Origin: Collinsella tanakaei
Lineage (GTDB): Bacteria > Actinomycetota > Coriobacteriia > Coriobacteriales > Coriobacteriaceae
Assembly (NCBI RefSeq): GCF_016900375.1
Contig: NZ_JACJKB010000001.1
Span: 62,001-126,000, forward strand
Length of the DNA: 64,000 nucleotides
Direction: 5' to 3'
This document shows positions 1 through 13,367 of the stretch, one piece after another (the stretch's first letter is position 1; each line of letters begins with the position of its first letter). The notes beneath the pieces are model-generated. The model worked only from the letters and a program-made list of their open reading frames with translations, did no database searches and was not told where the DNA came from. The translations under genes were made by a program, and so were the position numbers.

Positions 1-3
1 GCC

Positions 4-41
4 AAATCGCCGTCCAGCCCCTGAGAGCCAGACGGCGATTT
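4..41. terminator. Hairpin downstream of glgD
   Basis: An 11-bp perfect inverted repeat (AAATCGCCGTC at 4-14, GACGGCGATTT at 31-41) lies about 60 bp past the glgD stop codon. Read on the minus strand the stem ends in TTTGGC, so the U-run is short. A second small dyad (TCCCTGATAGGGA) lies near position 61. The likely role is to end the glg operon transcript; efficiency is uncertain. Confidence 0.5.
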
Positions 42-98
42 CAATGATACCGCTATACGTTCCCTGATAGGGAGCGAATGGGTTGATTTAACGCGGCT

Positions 99-1205
99 TT
101 ACGCCATGGGGGCCTTGGCCACCGTCAGGATGGCGTCAGGCGTACCGCGCAGCTCGGTGTTGGCCGGGACCACGTTGTTCTTGTCGATGATGGCGTTCTC
201 GACGCGCGCGCCGCTCTTGATGGTGACGCCCTGCATGATGATGGAGTTCACCACGTTGGCGCCGGATTCGACGACGACGCCGCGCGACAGGATGGAGTTG
301 CGGACCGTGCCCATGATCTCGCAGCCGGCGGAGATGCGGGAGTTGCAGGCGATGGAGCCGGAAGAGTACTTCGCGGGGGCGGCATCGTGAGCCTTCGTCA
401 GGATCGGGCGATCCTTGCGGAACAGCTGGTTGTTGATGACCGGATCGAGCATCTCCATGGAGCGCTGGTAGTAGGTCTTCTCGTCGAACATGCCGACAGC
501 GAGGCCCTTGAACTCGTAGCTGCAGACATCGATGCGGGCGAAGTCGCCGGCGATGGCCTCGAAGATGTCAAGGTAGTCGGCGGACGCATAGCGGTCGATG
601 ATCTGGAGCAGCAGCTCGCGGTTGATGATGAAGCAGTCGATGAACTTGTTGTCACCGTACTTGCAGCCCTCCTTGACCTGCTGGACGCGGCCGGCGTCGC
701 CGATTACGAGGGAGCAGGCCTCCTCATGATCGCGCTCGGCCTTGACGTAGACCATGGTGATGCCCACACCGCTGGCCTCATGCGCGTCGATGATGGCGTT
801 GAGGTCCATGTTGAAGATGATGTTCGAGCCCATGAGCACGACATAGGGCTCCTTGGCGCGCTGGAAGAGCGTCTTGTTGGAGATGATGTCGCGCAGCAGG
901 AAGCGCATGCCGGCCTTGGTGGTGCCATAGGGGTTGCCGGGCAGCGGGAACAGGCCGCCGCGCTTGCGGTCGAGGCCCCAGTCCTTGCCGTGGCCGACGT
1001 GGTCGATGATGGAGCGATAGTTGCCCGGCATCACGAGACCGACCGTCTTGATGCCCGCGTTGGCCATGTTGGACAGCGGGAAGTCGATGAGGCGGTAGCG
1101 GCCCATGACGGGGACCGAGGCGATGGGGCGGCTCTGCAGGAGGGTCTCCTGCTTGAGCGCCGTGTAGTTAGCTGTGATGTAACCGATGGCCTTGTTGTTG
1201 ATCAT
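99..1205 (-). CDS. glgD: GlgD, regulatory subunit of glucose-1-phosphate adenylyltransferase
   Basis: This 368-residue protein belongs to the ADP-glucose pyrophosphorylase family. The N-terminal half is a nucleotidyltransferase fold (VPVMGRYRLIDFPLSNMANAG near residues 30-50) and the last ~90 residues form repeats typical of the left-handed beta-helix. It lacks the GGxGxRL loop present in the neighbouring GlgC. That is the usual sign of GlgD, which works with GlgC in a hetero-oligomer making ADP-glucose for glycogen synthesis. The start ATG at 1205 is preceded by a purine-rich site (AAGGGGGAATG). The reading frame continues upstream into glgC, but the start aligned with the family and this site argue against the longer form. 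The glgC stop lies only 4 bp upstream, so the two are probably translationally coupled. It is the last gene of the glgB-P-C-D operon. Confidence 0.93.
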   Translation of the reverse strand: MINNKAIGYITANYTALKQETLLQSRPIASVPVMGRYRLIDFPLSNMANAGIKTVGLVMPGNYRSIIDHVGHGKDWGLDRKRGGLFPLPGNPYGTTKAGMRFLLRDIISNKTLFQRAKEPYVVLMGSNIIFNMDLNAIIDAHEASGVGITMVYVKAERDHEEACSLVIGDAGRVQQVKEGCKYGDNKFIDCFIINRELLLQIIDRYASADYLDIFEAIAGDFARIDVCSYEFKGLAVGMFDEKTYYQRSMEMLDPVINNQLFRKDRPILTKAHDAAPAKYSSGSIACNSRISAGCEIMGTVRNSILSRGVVVESGANVVNSIIMQGVTIKSGARVENAIIDKNNVVPANTELRGTPDAILTVAKAPMA

Positions 1206-1209
1206 CGGA

Positions 1210-2355
1210 TCATTCCCCCTTCCCGATGACGACGTCGTTTCCGACGACGGCGGTGTCCTTCTGCGTATCGACGCTACCGAGCTTGACGCCCTCCTCGACG
1301 ACGGCGTTCTCGCCCAGGATCGCGCGGACCACATGGGCGCCGCTCTTCACGACGGCACCGGGCAGCAGGACGGAGTCCTCGACGATGGCACGCTCCTCGA
1401 CCACGCAGTCGGTGGAGAGGATGGAGTGCTTGGCGGTGCCGAAGACCTCGCAGCCGTTGGACACCAGGCAGTCGTCGACACGGCCGTTGGGGCCGATGTA
1501 GTGCGGCGGGCGGGTGGTGTCGTTGCTCATGATGGGAGCGGCCTTCTCGTAGATATCGAACTCGGGGTTCGGACCGAGCAGGCCCATGCTCGTCTCGTGG
1601 TAGCTGGCGATGGTGCCGACGTCCTTCCAGTAACCATGGAACTTGTGGACGAACAGGCGCTTGCCCTCCTCGAGGGCCTTCGGGATGATGTCGCCGCCGA
1701 AGTCGTGGCTGGAGCGCTGGTCGAGCGCGTCCTCCTCGAGGGCGCGGATCAGGAAGTCTGCCGTGAAGATGTAGATGCCCATGGACGCGAGGTTCGAATC
1801 GGGCTTCTCCGGCTTCTCGGTGAACTTGGTGATGCGGTCGTTCTCATCGGTGGTGAGGATGCCGAAGCGGCTGGCGTCCTCCCAGGGCACGGGCATGACG
1901 GCGATGGTGAGGTCCGCATTGTTCTTGATGTGGTTGTCCAGCATCTCGCGGTAGTCCATGCGATACAGGGCGTCACCGGAAAGGATGAGGACGTACTCGG
2001 GGTCGTGCGACTTGATGTAGTCGAGGTTCTGCGTCACCGCGTCGGCGGTGCCGTTGTACCACGCGCCGCCCTCCTGCGTCGCGTACGGCGGAAGGATGGA
2101 CACGCCGCCGCCGCGCTCGTCGAGATCCCACGACGAACCGGAGCCAAGATAGGCATGCAGGCGGTAGGGTCGGTACTGGGTCAGCACACCCACCGTGTCG
2201 ATGCCGGAGTTGGCGCAGTTCGACAGCGTAAAGTCGATGATCCTGTACTTGCCGCCGAACGAGACCGCGGGCTTCGCGATCTTGGAAGTGAGCGCCCCCA
2301 ATCTGCTTCCCTGTCCTCCTGCGAGGAGCATAGCGATGCATTCTTTTTTACTCAT
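1210..2355 (-). CDS. glgC: Glucose-1-phosphate adenylyltransferase, catalytic subunit GlgC
   Basis: This 381-residue enzyme makes ADP-glucose from ATP and glucose 1-phosphate, the committed step of bacterial glycogen synthesis. It carries the nucleotidyltransferase loop GGQGSRLG at residues 13-20, followed by [15 protein letters not shown], and a C-terminal hexapeptide-like beta-helix. The start at 2355 has a clean AAGGAG site 6-7 nt upstream. A longer in-frame extension to 2424 lacks conserved residues and runs into an intercistronic hairpin, so it is rejected. It lies between glgP and glgD on the minus strand and is probably the catalytic partner of GlgD. Confidence 0.96.
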   Translation of the reverse strand: MSKKECIAMLLAGGQGSRLGALTSKIAKPAVSFGGKYRIIDFTLSNCANSGIDTVGVLTQYRPYRLHAYLGSGSSWDLDERGGGVSILPPYATQEGGAWYNGTADAVTQNLDYIKSHDPEYVLILSGDALYRMDYREMLDNHIKNNADLTIAVMPVPWEDASRFGILTTDENDRITKFTEKPEKPDSNLASMGIYIFTADFLIRALEEDALDQRSSHDFGGDIIPKALEEGKRLFVHKFHGYWKDVGTIASYHETSMGLLGPNPEFDIYEKAAPIMSNDTTRPPHYIGPNGRVDDCLVSNGCEVFGTAKHSILSTDCVVEERAIVEDSVLLPGAVVKSGAHVVRAILGENAVVEEGVKLGSVDTQKDTAVVGNDVVIGKGE

Positions 2356-2407
2356 CGAATTCTCCTTCATTGCCGTACCGTGCAATTCCTTGCCTTGTAT
2401 ATCTTCC

Positions 2408-2444
2408 ATCGGGCCGCGCCCCATGCCCAGGCGCGCGGCCCGAT
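2408..2444. promoter_or_regulatory. Intercistronic hairpin between glgP and glgC
   Basis: A 12-bp perfect inverted repeat, ATCGGGCCGCGC (2408-2419) and GCGCGGCCCGAT (2433-2444), sits in the 118-bp glgP-glgC gap. On the minus strand it is followed by GGAAGATATAC rather than a U-run. It therefore looks more like an mRNA-processing or stabilising stem than a full terminator. It could set different mRNA levels for the degradative (glgB, glgP) and synthetic (glgC, glgD) halves of the operon; that is inference. Confidence 0.45.
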
Positions 2445-2473
2445 TAAAGGCCCCGAGGGGTGATGCGCGCGCC

Positions 2474-4903
<2,430 letters not shown>

Positions 4904-4930
4904 GCAGTAATCTCCCTTTTTGTCGTGTCG

Positions 4931-7315
<2,385 letters not shown>

Positions 7316-7714
7316 GCGCAGGTGGGTCCGGAAAACCGCGACGTCCTTAATTTAGCACTTGCACGCTGTTTTCGACCCACGAACAGGAGAGACGGTCAGT
7401 ATTGGCCGTTGGGCGCGTGTCGCGAAAGGGTGTCCAACAAGAGTTACCTTTCATCATCGGGCCAGTTCATTCACGTAATGTATCCATTTGGTAAGCATTT
7501 TTGCAGGACCGCCGGCCGACGGCGGACGGTCCGTTTCGGCCGGTGTACGTTATAGGGGCAAACGTGAACGGCAGGCCCGCTGTTCGTGTGTCGCATGGCG
7601 AGGTTTGCTAGCATGTGCTGGGAACCTCACCTCATGTCGGGACGGGCGCGGGATGCAGCTGATGCCCGTCGACCCCGGCACGCGACCTGGGTCGTTTTTT
7701 GAAAGGATGTCGAT
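7316..7714. other. Divergent intergenic region between glgB and the HAD gene
   Basis: This ~400-bp stretch separates divergently transcribed genes, so it should hold the glg promoter (minus) and the HAD/thiN promoter (plus). A GC-rich dyad around CCGCCGGCCGACGGCGG is visible near 7510-7527. A possible extended -10 for the plus strand, TGCTAGCAT, lies at 7606-7614 but has no convincing -35. No convincing coding sequence was found; the reading frames here overlap the dyads and lack ribosome binding sites. Confidence 0.5.
7670..7700 (+). terminator. Intrinsic terminator in the leader of the HAD-thiN operon
   Basis: CGACCC (7670-7675) pairs with GGGTCG (7689-7694) and is followed directly by six T residues (7695-7700). 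The HAD ribosome binding site GAAAGGATG starts at the next base. A competing upstream stem (GACGGGC at 7641-7647, GCCCGTC at 7664-7670) shares one base with it. A terminator placed this close before a gene suggests attenuation control. It does not match the TPP riboswitch consensus by eye. Confidence 0.55.
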
Positions 7715-8425
7715 ATGGCCGACGGTTTTCGCGCGATGCCGCGCGCGTTTCTCTTCGACTGCGACGGGACGATTCTGGATTCGATGGGCATGTGGCTCAC
7801 CGTGCAGGTCGAGCTGCTTGCGGATTACGGTTTTCAGACGACGCCCGATGACTTCGCGCGCTTCGAGTCGCTCTCGATGATGGGCGAATGCTGCGCCTAT
7901 CACGACACCTGGGGTATCGGTCGCGACGGCCAGGAGGTTTACGACCGCCTCATGGCGATGCTGCTCGAGCGCTACCGCACGGTCGTGTCCGAGCGCGAGG
8001 GCGTGCGGGCATTTCTGGATGCCGCCCGTGCGGCGGGCATCCCCATGGGAATCGCGACGTCGACGCCCGAGAACGCGGTCAGGTGCGGCCTTCAGGCCCA
8101 TGGCCTCGAGGGGTATTTCGACATCATCGTGACGACGGGGGAGGCCGGCGCCTCGAAGGACCATCCCGATGTCTACAACCTCGCGCTCGAGCGCCTCTCG
8201 GAGGCACGCGGCATGGACGTTCCCGCGCATGAAGACGTCTGGGTATTCGAGGATGCCGTGTTCGGCCTCAAGAGCTCAGGCTCCGCAGGGTACCGGCGCG
8301 TGGGCATCTTCGATCCGCATGGGCGCTGCAAGAGGTCCGATGTCCAGGCGAACTGCGAGCTGTTCATCGACGAGTTCACCGAGCTTTCGCTCGAGCGCAT
8401 CCTGACGTTCGAGGGCGAGCGATGA
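7715..8425 (+). CDS. HAD-superfamily phosphatase (beta-phosphoglucomutase-like)
   Basis: A 236-residue haloacid-dehalogenase-type hydrolase. Motif I FDCDGT places the nucleophile and acid-base aspartates at residues 15 and 17. Motif II is ATSTPE, the conserved lysine lies in GASKDHPD, and motif IV is VFEDAVFG. The helical cap is inserted between motifs I and II, as in subfamily IA. The substrate cannot be read from the sequence; small sugar or nucleotide phosphates are typical. The ATG has a GAAAGGATG site 7 bp upstream. Its stop overlaps the thiN start by 4 bp (ATGA), so it may act on a thiamine-related phosphate, but this is context only. Confidence 0.88.
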   Translation: MADGFRAMPRAFLFDCDGTILDSMGMWLTVQVELLADYGFQTTPDDFARFESLSMMGECCAYHDTWGIGRDGQEVYDRLMAMLLERYRTVVSEREGVRAFLDAARAAGIPMGIATSTPENAVRCGLQAHGLEGYFDIIVTTGEAGASKDHPDVYNLALERLSEARGMDVPAHEDVWVFEDAVFGLKSSGSAGYRRVGIFDPHGRCKRSDVQANCELFIDEFTELSLERILTFEGER

Positions 8426-9096
8426 GGGCGCTCGGCGACGTGCGTCGCGTGGCCGTCATCGGCGGCTCGCCTGCGCCTTCGTGTGCGAACACCGTCCGGC
8501 GCGCCGTTGAGGGGGCGGACGCCGTCGTCGCCATCGACCGCGGTCTGGATGCCGCACGTGCCGCGGGCGTATCCATCGACCTGTTCTGCGGCGATGCCGA
8601 CTCCGTGAGCGCAGGGGGCGCAGCCCTCGTGCGCGCCGCCGAGGCCGCAGGGGAGAGTGCCCCTTTTGCCGTCGAGCGCTATAACCCGCACAAGGACTTC
8701 ACGGATCTTTCGCTGCTGCTGCGCGCCGTGTCCGAACGCTGGGGCGCACCCGCCCTGTGCTGCACCTGCCTTGCCGGCGGCAACCCCGACCACCTGCTCG
8801 GCGTCTTCGGCCGCCTGAAGGACTGGAACGGCCCCGTCGAGCTTCTGGAGGACGAATCCGAGGGCCGCATCCTCCACGCCGGCCGATCCTGGCAGATCCA
8901 CGACCATTCAGGCGCCCGCTTCTCCTTCATCCCCTTGAGCCCTTTCGTCACCGTCAGCGAATCAGGCATGCGCTGGGAGCTCGATCACCACCAGGTCGAA
9001 CTCCTCTCCGACCTCGGCATCTCCAACGTCATCGAGTCCACCCCCGCCACCATCACCTGCCATACCGGCGCCCTCATCTGCTGGTGCTTCAAATAA
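8422..9096 (+). CDS. thiN: Thiamine diphosphokinase (thiamine pyrophosphokinase)
   Basis: This 224-residue enzyme transfers a pyrophosphate from ATP to thiamine to form thiamine diphosphate. Family signatures are visible in order: IDRGLDAARAAG, the GDADSV loop (usually GDFDS), PHKDFTDL (KDxTD), and GGNPDH (GGRxDH in homologues). The C-terminal part is the beta-sandwich thiamine-binding domain. Translation is probably coupled to the upstream HAD gene through ATGA. No thiamine-synthesis gene is nearby, so it may act on salvaged thiamine. Confidence 0.9.
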   Translation: MRALGDVRRVAVIGGSPAPSCANTVRRAVEGADAVVAIDRGLDAARAAGVSIDLFCGDADSVSAGGAALVRAAEAAGESAPFAVERYNPHKDFTDLSLLLRAVSERWGAPALCCTCLAGGNPDHLLGVFGRLKDWNGPVELLEDESEGRILHAGRSWQIHDHSGARFSFIPLSPFVTVSESGMRWELDHHQVELLSDLGISNVIESTPATITCHTGALICWCFK

Positions 9097-9117
9097 AGAT
9101 TCGACCCGATTAAAACC

Positions 9118-9174
9118 GTCGGCCTGGCGAAACGCCAGGCCGACAACCAAAAAGAGCGCCGCAAAGCGGCGCTC
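9118..9174 (-). terminator. Tandem intrinsic terminators for the minus-strand gene
   Basis: Two perfect GC-rich hairpins with AAA/TTT loops stand side by side: GTCGGCCTGGCG/CGCCAGGCCGAC (9118-9144, 12-bp stem) and GAGCGCCGC/GCGGCGCTC (9154-9174, 9-bp stem). On the minus strand the second is followed by TTTTT and the first by GGTTTTAA. Both therefore look like terminators for the kinase-like gene ending at 9323. They may also block transcripts arriving from thiN. Confidence 0.75.
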
Positions 9175-9218
9175 ACCAAATAAAACCCGCAGATTACGCT
9201 CCAGCAAGGCTGAACGCA

Positions 9219-9306
9219 GGGAGGCCCCGGAGGGATTCCCTAAGCGCGCAATCCCGCAGCCGCGCAGCGGCGAGGACGCGCGCGTGGGAACCCTCCGGGG
9301 CCTCCC
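9219..9306. repeat. Long-spaced inverted repeat (22/21 bp) next to the terminators
   Basis: The arm at 9219-9240 (GGGAGGCCCCGGAGGGATTC...) is matched by its reverse complement at 9286-9306 with a single-base indel. A 45-nt GC-rich spacer lies between the arms. Together with the two terminators downstream on the minus strand it forms three stacked hairpins in 190 bp. It ends about 16 bp before the stop codon of the minus-strand gene, so it may act as an additional transcript end. Confidence 0.6.
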
Positions 9307-9322
9307 GGTCAATCGATCACCC

Positions 9323-10090
9323 TTACTGGTAATCGAACACGTCGATGCAGCTCATCAGGAACTCATCGTTCGCACCGCCGCGCTTGCGGGCAAGCTCGGA
9401 GGCGGCGACGATGGACATGTAGCTGCGGACGATCTGCACCGGCTCGTCGGCACGGTTGCAGTACATCTCGAGGTAGGCCTCGGCCTGCTGCTTGTCCTGC
9501 AGGGCGAACAGCAGGTAGGTCATCGCGGCGTCGGCAGCGGGAGCGCCCTGGGTCGCGTGGGCCCAGTCGCACACGTAGAGCTGGCCGTCCTCGGCGACGA
9601 TCACGTTGGTGGGGTTGAAGTCGCCGTGGCAAACGCGACGGCGGGTCTTCATGCCGTCGAGACGCTGCAGGAGGTCGTAGCGGGTGGAGGCATTCAGCTG
9701 GTCGAGGGAGTTGATCATGCGGTCATACTTGTCGACCTGGCGCTGAAGCAGGGGGCAGCGATAGGAGTGGATCTCGATCTGCAGGTCCACGAACTGCTCC
9801 AGGTACTCGTAGAAGCGGCCCGGCTCGGCGGCCATCTTCTCGGCGAGGGTCACGCCGGGGACCTTGCTCGTGATGAGCGCCCAGCCGCCGCCCTCGACCT
9901 CGGAGACCTCGAGGGCCTTCGGGGAGCGGATGCCGCACTCGTTGATGCGGGCAAGGTTCAGAGCCTCGTTGAAGATGTCGGAAACCGGCTTGGTCTCGTT
10001 GAAGACCTTGGCGATCTTTTCGCCGAGGTCGTAGACGACCTTGTTGCCGCGGCGGGCGAGCTCGACCTTGTTGTCGGGAAGCTGGATCAT
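9323..10090 (-). CDS. APH/choline-kinase-like phosphotransferase
   Basis: A 255-residue protein of the aminoglycoside phosphotransferase/choline kinase fold. The catalytic loop HGDFNPTN is at residues 155-162 and the metal-binding Asp in VCDWA at about 175. The chosen ATG at 10090 has a GAAAGGACGG site; the longer frame to 10210 would overlap adhE and shows no conserved residues. The physiological substrate is unknown: choline, a sugar or a small-molecule alcohol are possible. Genomic position gives no reason to call it a resistance enzyme. It lies just downstream of adhE on the same strand and may be cotranscribed. Confidence 0.75.
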   Translation of the reverse strand: MIQLPDNKVELARRGNKVVYDLGEKIAKVFNETKPVSDIFNEALNLARINECGIRSPKALEVSEVEGGGWALITSKVPGVTLAEKMAAEPGRFYEYLEQFVDLQIEIHSYRCPLLQRQVDKYDRMINSLDQLNASTRYDLLQRLDGMKTRRRVCHGDFNPTNVIVAEDGQLYVCDWAHATQGAPAADAAMTYLLFALQDKQQAEAYLEMYCNRADEPVQIVRSYMSIVAASELARKRGGANDEFLMSCIDVFDYQ

Positions 10091-10178
10091 GGTACTACCG
10101 TCCTTTCTTAGGTGTGCACCATACGGGTGGCGCCTGGGCGTGTCGTGCGCGTCAGGCGCCGATTTCGAACTCGTGAAC

Positions 10179-12824
10179 TTAGACCTCGTAGCTCTGGGGC
10201 TCGCGGCCATAGTAGGCGTCGAGGTAGAGCTCCTTGATCTCGCTCATGAGCGGGTAGCGCGGGTTGGCGCCGGTGCACTGGTCGTTGAAGGCCTGCTCGG
10301 TCATCTCGTCCAGGGTCTCCAGGAAGTACTTCTCGTCGACACCGTACTCGGCGATGGTCTTCTTGATGCCGATCTGGTCCATGAGGTCCTCGAGCTTCTT
10401 GATCAGGTTCTCGAACACCTCGCGGTCGTCAGCGCCGGTGCAGCCGCAGTAACGGCCGAGGTCTGCGTAGTCCTTGAGGGCGTGCGGATACTGGTACTGC
10501 GAGAAGGTGCCCATCTTGACGGGCTTCTCGGCGGCGTTGTAGCGCATGACGCGGGTCAGGATGACGGCGTTGGCCAGGCCGTGCGGGATGTGGTGGAAGG
10601 CGCCGAGCTTGTGGGCCATGGAGTGGTTCACGCCCAGGAAGGCGTTGGCGAAGGCCATGCCGGCGAGGCAGGAGGCGTTGTGCATCTCCTCGCGGGCGTG
10701 CGGGTCGGCAGCACCCTTCTCGTAGGCGGCGGGCAGGTTCTCGAACACGAGCTTGGCGGCGCGCATGGACAGGCCGCGGGTGTAGTCGGAGCTCATGATG
10801 GAGACGTAGGACTCGATGGCGTGCGTCATGACGTCGATACCGGAGGCGCAGGTGAGGCCCTTCGGGGCGGTCATGGCGTTGTCGACGTCGACGATGGCCA
10901 TGTTCGGCAGCAGCGCGTAGTCGGCGATCGGCCACTTGATGCCGGTCTCGGCGTCGGTGATGATGGCGAACGGGGTCACCTCGGAGCCGGTGCCCGAAGA
11001 GGTCGGGACGGCGACGAAGTAGGCCTTCTCACCCATCTTGGGGAAGGTGAAGACGCGCTTGCGGATGTCCATGAAGTCCATGGCGGCATCCTCGAAGCTG
11101 ACCTCGGGGTGCTCGTACATGAGCCACATGATCTTGCCGGCGTCCATGGCGGAGCCGCCGCCGACGGCGATGATGACGTCGGGCTCGAACAGGCGCATGC
11201 GCTCGGCGCCCTTCTCGGCGTCCTGCAGGCGCGGGTCGGGGCAGATGTCGTAGAAGCAGTCGTGGGCGACGCCCATCTCATCGAGCTTTGCCTCGATGGC
11301 GCGGCAGTTGCCGTTCTTGTACAGGAAGGAGTCGGTGACGATGAAGGCGCGCTTCTTGCCCATCACGTTGCCGATCTCGTCGAGAGCGACGGGCGTGCAG
11401 CCCTTCTTGAAGTAGATCTTCTCGGGAGCGCGGAACCACAGCATGTTCTCGCGGCGCTCCGCGACGGTCTTCACGTTGATCAAGTGCTTCACCCCAACGT
11501 TCTCAGAGACGGAGTTGCCACCCCAGGAGCCGCAGCCCAGCGTGAGGGACGGCTTCATGCCGAAGTTGTACAGGTCGCCGATGCCGCCCTGCGAGGAAGG
11601 CGTGTTGATCACGATACGGCAGGCGGCCATGACGTCCTGGAACAGGGCGATCTTCTCGGTCTCGGCGGGGTGCACGTACAGCGACGCGGTGTGGCCCGGG
11701 CCGCCGGCGAGCACGAGGTGCTCAGCCTTGTCCACGGCCTCCTGGAAGTCCTTGGCGTGGTACATGGCGAGGACGGGGGAGAGCTTCTCGTGGGAGAACT
11801 CCTCCTTGACCGGATCGGTGGAGGTGACCTCGGCGATCAGGATCTTGGTCTTGGCCGGGACGTCGATGCCGGCGAGCTCAGCGATCTTGGCGGCGGGCAT
11901 GCCGGGGATGCGGTGATCGAGGGCGCCGTTCTTGAACATGGTCTCGCGCAGGGCCTCGAGTTCCTTGCCCTTCTTGACGAAGTAGCAGCCGCGGCGCTTG
12001 AACTCGGCCTTGACCTCGTCGTAGACGGAGTCGAGGGCGGTCACGGACTGCTCGGAGGCGCAGATCATGCCGTTGTCGAACGTCTTGGAGTGGATGATGG
12101 AGTTGACGGCGAGCTGGATGTCAGCGGTCTCGTCGATGACGACGGGGGTGTTGCCGGCGCCGACGCCGAGGGCGGGCTTGCCGGAGGAGTACGCGGACTT
12201 GACCATGCCCGGGCCGCCGGTGGCGAGGATGATGTCGACGTTGTGCATCAGGGCGTTGGTGAGCTCGAGGGTCGGCTGGTCGATCCAGCTGATGATGCCC
12301 TCGGGAGCGCCGGCCTTGACGGCCGCCTCGAGCACGAGCTTGGCCGCGGCGATGGTGCACTTGGCCGCCGCCGGGTGCGGGGAGATGATGATGGCGTTGC
12401 GGGTCTTCAGGCAGATGAGGCACTTGAAGATCGCGGTGGACGTGGGGTTGGTGGTTGGGATGACCGCGCCGACGACGCCGATGGGCTCGGCGACCTTGGT
12501 GATGCCGTAGGCCTCATCGCGCTCGATCACGCCGCACGTCTTCGTGTTCTTATAGGCGTTGTAGATGTACTCGGCTGCGTAGTGATTCTTGATGACCTTG
12601 TCCTCGAGGACGCCGCGCCCGGTCTCCTCGACGGCCATCTTGGCCAGGGGGATACGGGCCTTGTTGGCTGCCATCGCCGCCTCGTAGAAGATCTTGTCCA
12701 CCTGCTCCTGGGTGTAGGTGGCGAACACCTTCTGGGCATCACGCACGTAGGCGAGACGCTCCTTGAAGGCATCCACGGTGTCGACTACTGCGGGATTGGC
12801 ATGAACCGTAGGCTTTTTTGCCAT
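10179..12824 (-). CDS. adhE: Bifunctional acetaldehyde-CoA/alcohol dehydrogenase
   Basis: An 881-residue two-domain enzyme reducing acetyl-CoA to ethanol with two NADH. Residues ~1-445 are the acylating aldehyde dehydrogenase, with catalytic Cys255 in MICASEQS. Residues ~455-881 are the iron-dependent alcohol dehydrogenase, with GGGSAMDAGK and the metal-binding histidine region MAHKLGAFHHIPHG. The family forms filaments called spirosomes. The start at 12824 has an AAGGAG site. It allows NADH reoxidation in fermentation, consistent with an anaerobic saccharolytic organism. The upstream region carries repeated TGAAACGCTTCA-type dyads (separate entry). Confidence 0.97.
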   Translation of the reverse strand: MAKKPTVHANPAVVDTVDAFKERLAYVRDAQKVFATYTQEQVDKIFYEAAMAANKARIPLAKMAVEETGRGVLEDKVIKNHYAAEYIYNAYKNTKTCGVIERDEAYGITKVAEPIGVVGAVIPTTNPTSTAIFKCLICLKTRNAIIISPHPAAAKCTIAAAKLVLEAAVKAGAPEGIISWIDQPTLELTNALMHNVDIILATGGPGMVKSAYSSGKPALGVGAGNTPVVIDETADIQLAVNSIIHSKTFDNGMICASEQSVTALDSVYDEVKAEFKRRGCYFVKKGKELEALRETMFKNGALDHRIPGMPAAKIAELAGIDVPAKTKILIAEVTSTDPVKEEFSHEKLSPVLAMYHAKDFQEAVDKAEHLVLAGGPGHTASLYVHPAETEKIALFQDVMAACRIVINTPSSQGGIGDLYNFGMKPSLTLGCGSWGGNSVSENVGVKHLINVKTVAERRENMLWFRAPEKIYFKKGCTPVALDEIGNVMGKKRAFIVTDSFLYKNGNCRAIEAKLDEMGVAHDCFYDICPDPRLQDAEKGAERMRLFEPDVIIAVGGGSAMDAGKIMWLMYEHPEVSFEDAAMDFMDIRKRVFTFPKMGEKAYFVAVPTSSGTGSEVTPFAIITDAETGIKWPIADYALLPNMAIVDVDNAMTAPKGLTCASGIDVMTHAIESYVSIMSSDYTRGLSMRAAKLVFENLPAAYEKGAADPHAREEMHNASCLAGMAFANAFLGVNHSMAHKLGAFHHIPHGLANAVILTRVMRYNAAEKPVKMGTFSQYQYPHALKDYADLGRYCGCTGADDREVFENLIKKLEDLMDQIGIKKTIAEYGVDEKYFLETLDEMTEQAFNDQCTGANPRYPLMSEIKELYLDAYYGREPQSYEV

Positions 12825-12870
12825 GCTGAGCTCCTTTTCATCGGTGCCTGCCTATGGCCCGTATTCTATA

Positions 12871-13093
12871 TGACGCTTCAGGGGGTGAATGCCCGAAAGC
12901 GCGCGTTGACGTTCAAATTGCCGTAAACGGTAGATATGAAACGCTTCAACAGCGAGGATATGGAGCAAACGTGTCGGAAATATGTAGGCCGATGCATCTG
13001 CATCGATCAAAAATACCCGACATAATCCCACTTAGATGGTCGTTATGGCCGATTCCAAGCATACAATGACACCGAAAACAGTGAAACGCTTCA
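12871..13093. promoter_or_regulatory. Repeated operator-like dyads upstream of adhE
   Basis: The near-palindrome TGAAACGCTTCA occurs twice exactly (12937-12948 and 13082-13093). Shorter related forms are TGACGCTTCA (12871-12880) and TGACGTTCA (12906-12914). The central CG and flanking TGA/TCA resemble LacI-family or catabolite-control operators. The copy at 12871 touches the putative adhE -10 (ATTCTATA on the plus strand). A regulator of ethanol fermentation is a reasonable inference; its identity is unknown. Confidence 0.5.
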
Positions 13094-13358
13094 AATTACA
13101 AGTCGGAAGGAATTGTGTATTCGCGCGCGCAATCAACTTCATTCGTATGCGTCGGCAGGGGATGGTCACCAGCCGTGACGATTTGGAGATTCTCAAGCTC
13201 ATTGTGGTCGTTTGTGACAATCTGCTCGCCGTGGGCATCTGCATCTGATATAGTGCTTGAGCGCTTGAGATGCGTAATCTTCATATTCGGTCGATGCGGG
13301 CGCCTACGAACCGCTGAACCCCTGCTCAATGTGTAGATTCCGCAGATGGGCGTTTTCA

Positions 13359-13367
13359 TGCTATACT
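13359..13367 (+). promoter_or_regulatory. Extended -10 promoter of rpmB
   Basis: TGCTATACT is an extended -10 (TGn-TATACT) about 55 bp upstream of the rpmB start. No good -35 is visible at 17 bp, as is allowed for extended -10 promoters. Confidence 0.5.

Noticed and set aside
1780-1810. tRNA-like GGTTCGAATC sequence
   Set aside because: It lies inside glgC codons and no cloverleaf can be drawn around it.
7600-7714. TPP riboswitch before thiN
   Set aside because: The conserved CUGAGA and ACCUGA elements of the TPP aptamer are not present; only a terminator is seen.
9323-10090. Aminoglycoside resistance gene
   Set aside because: The protein shares only the general phosphotransferase fold and catalytic loop; nothing in the sequence or neighbours points to resistance.
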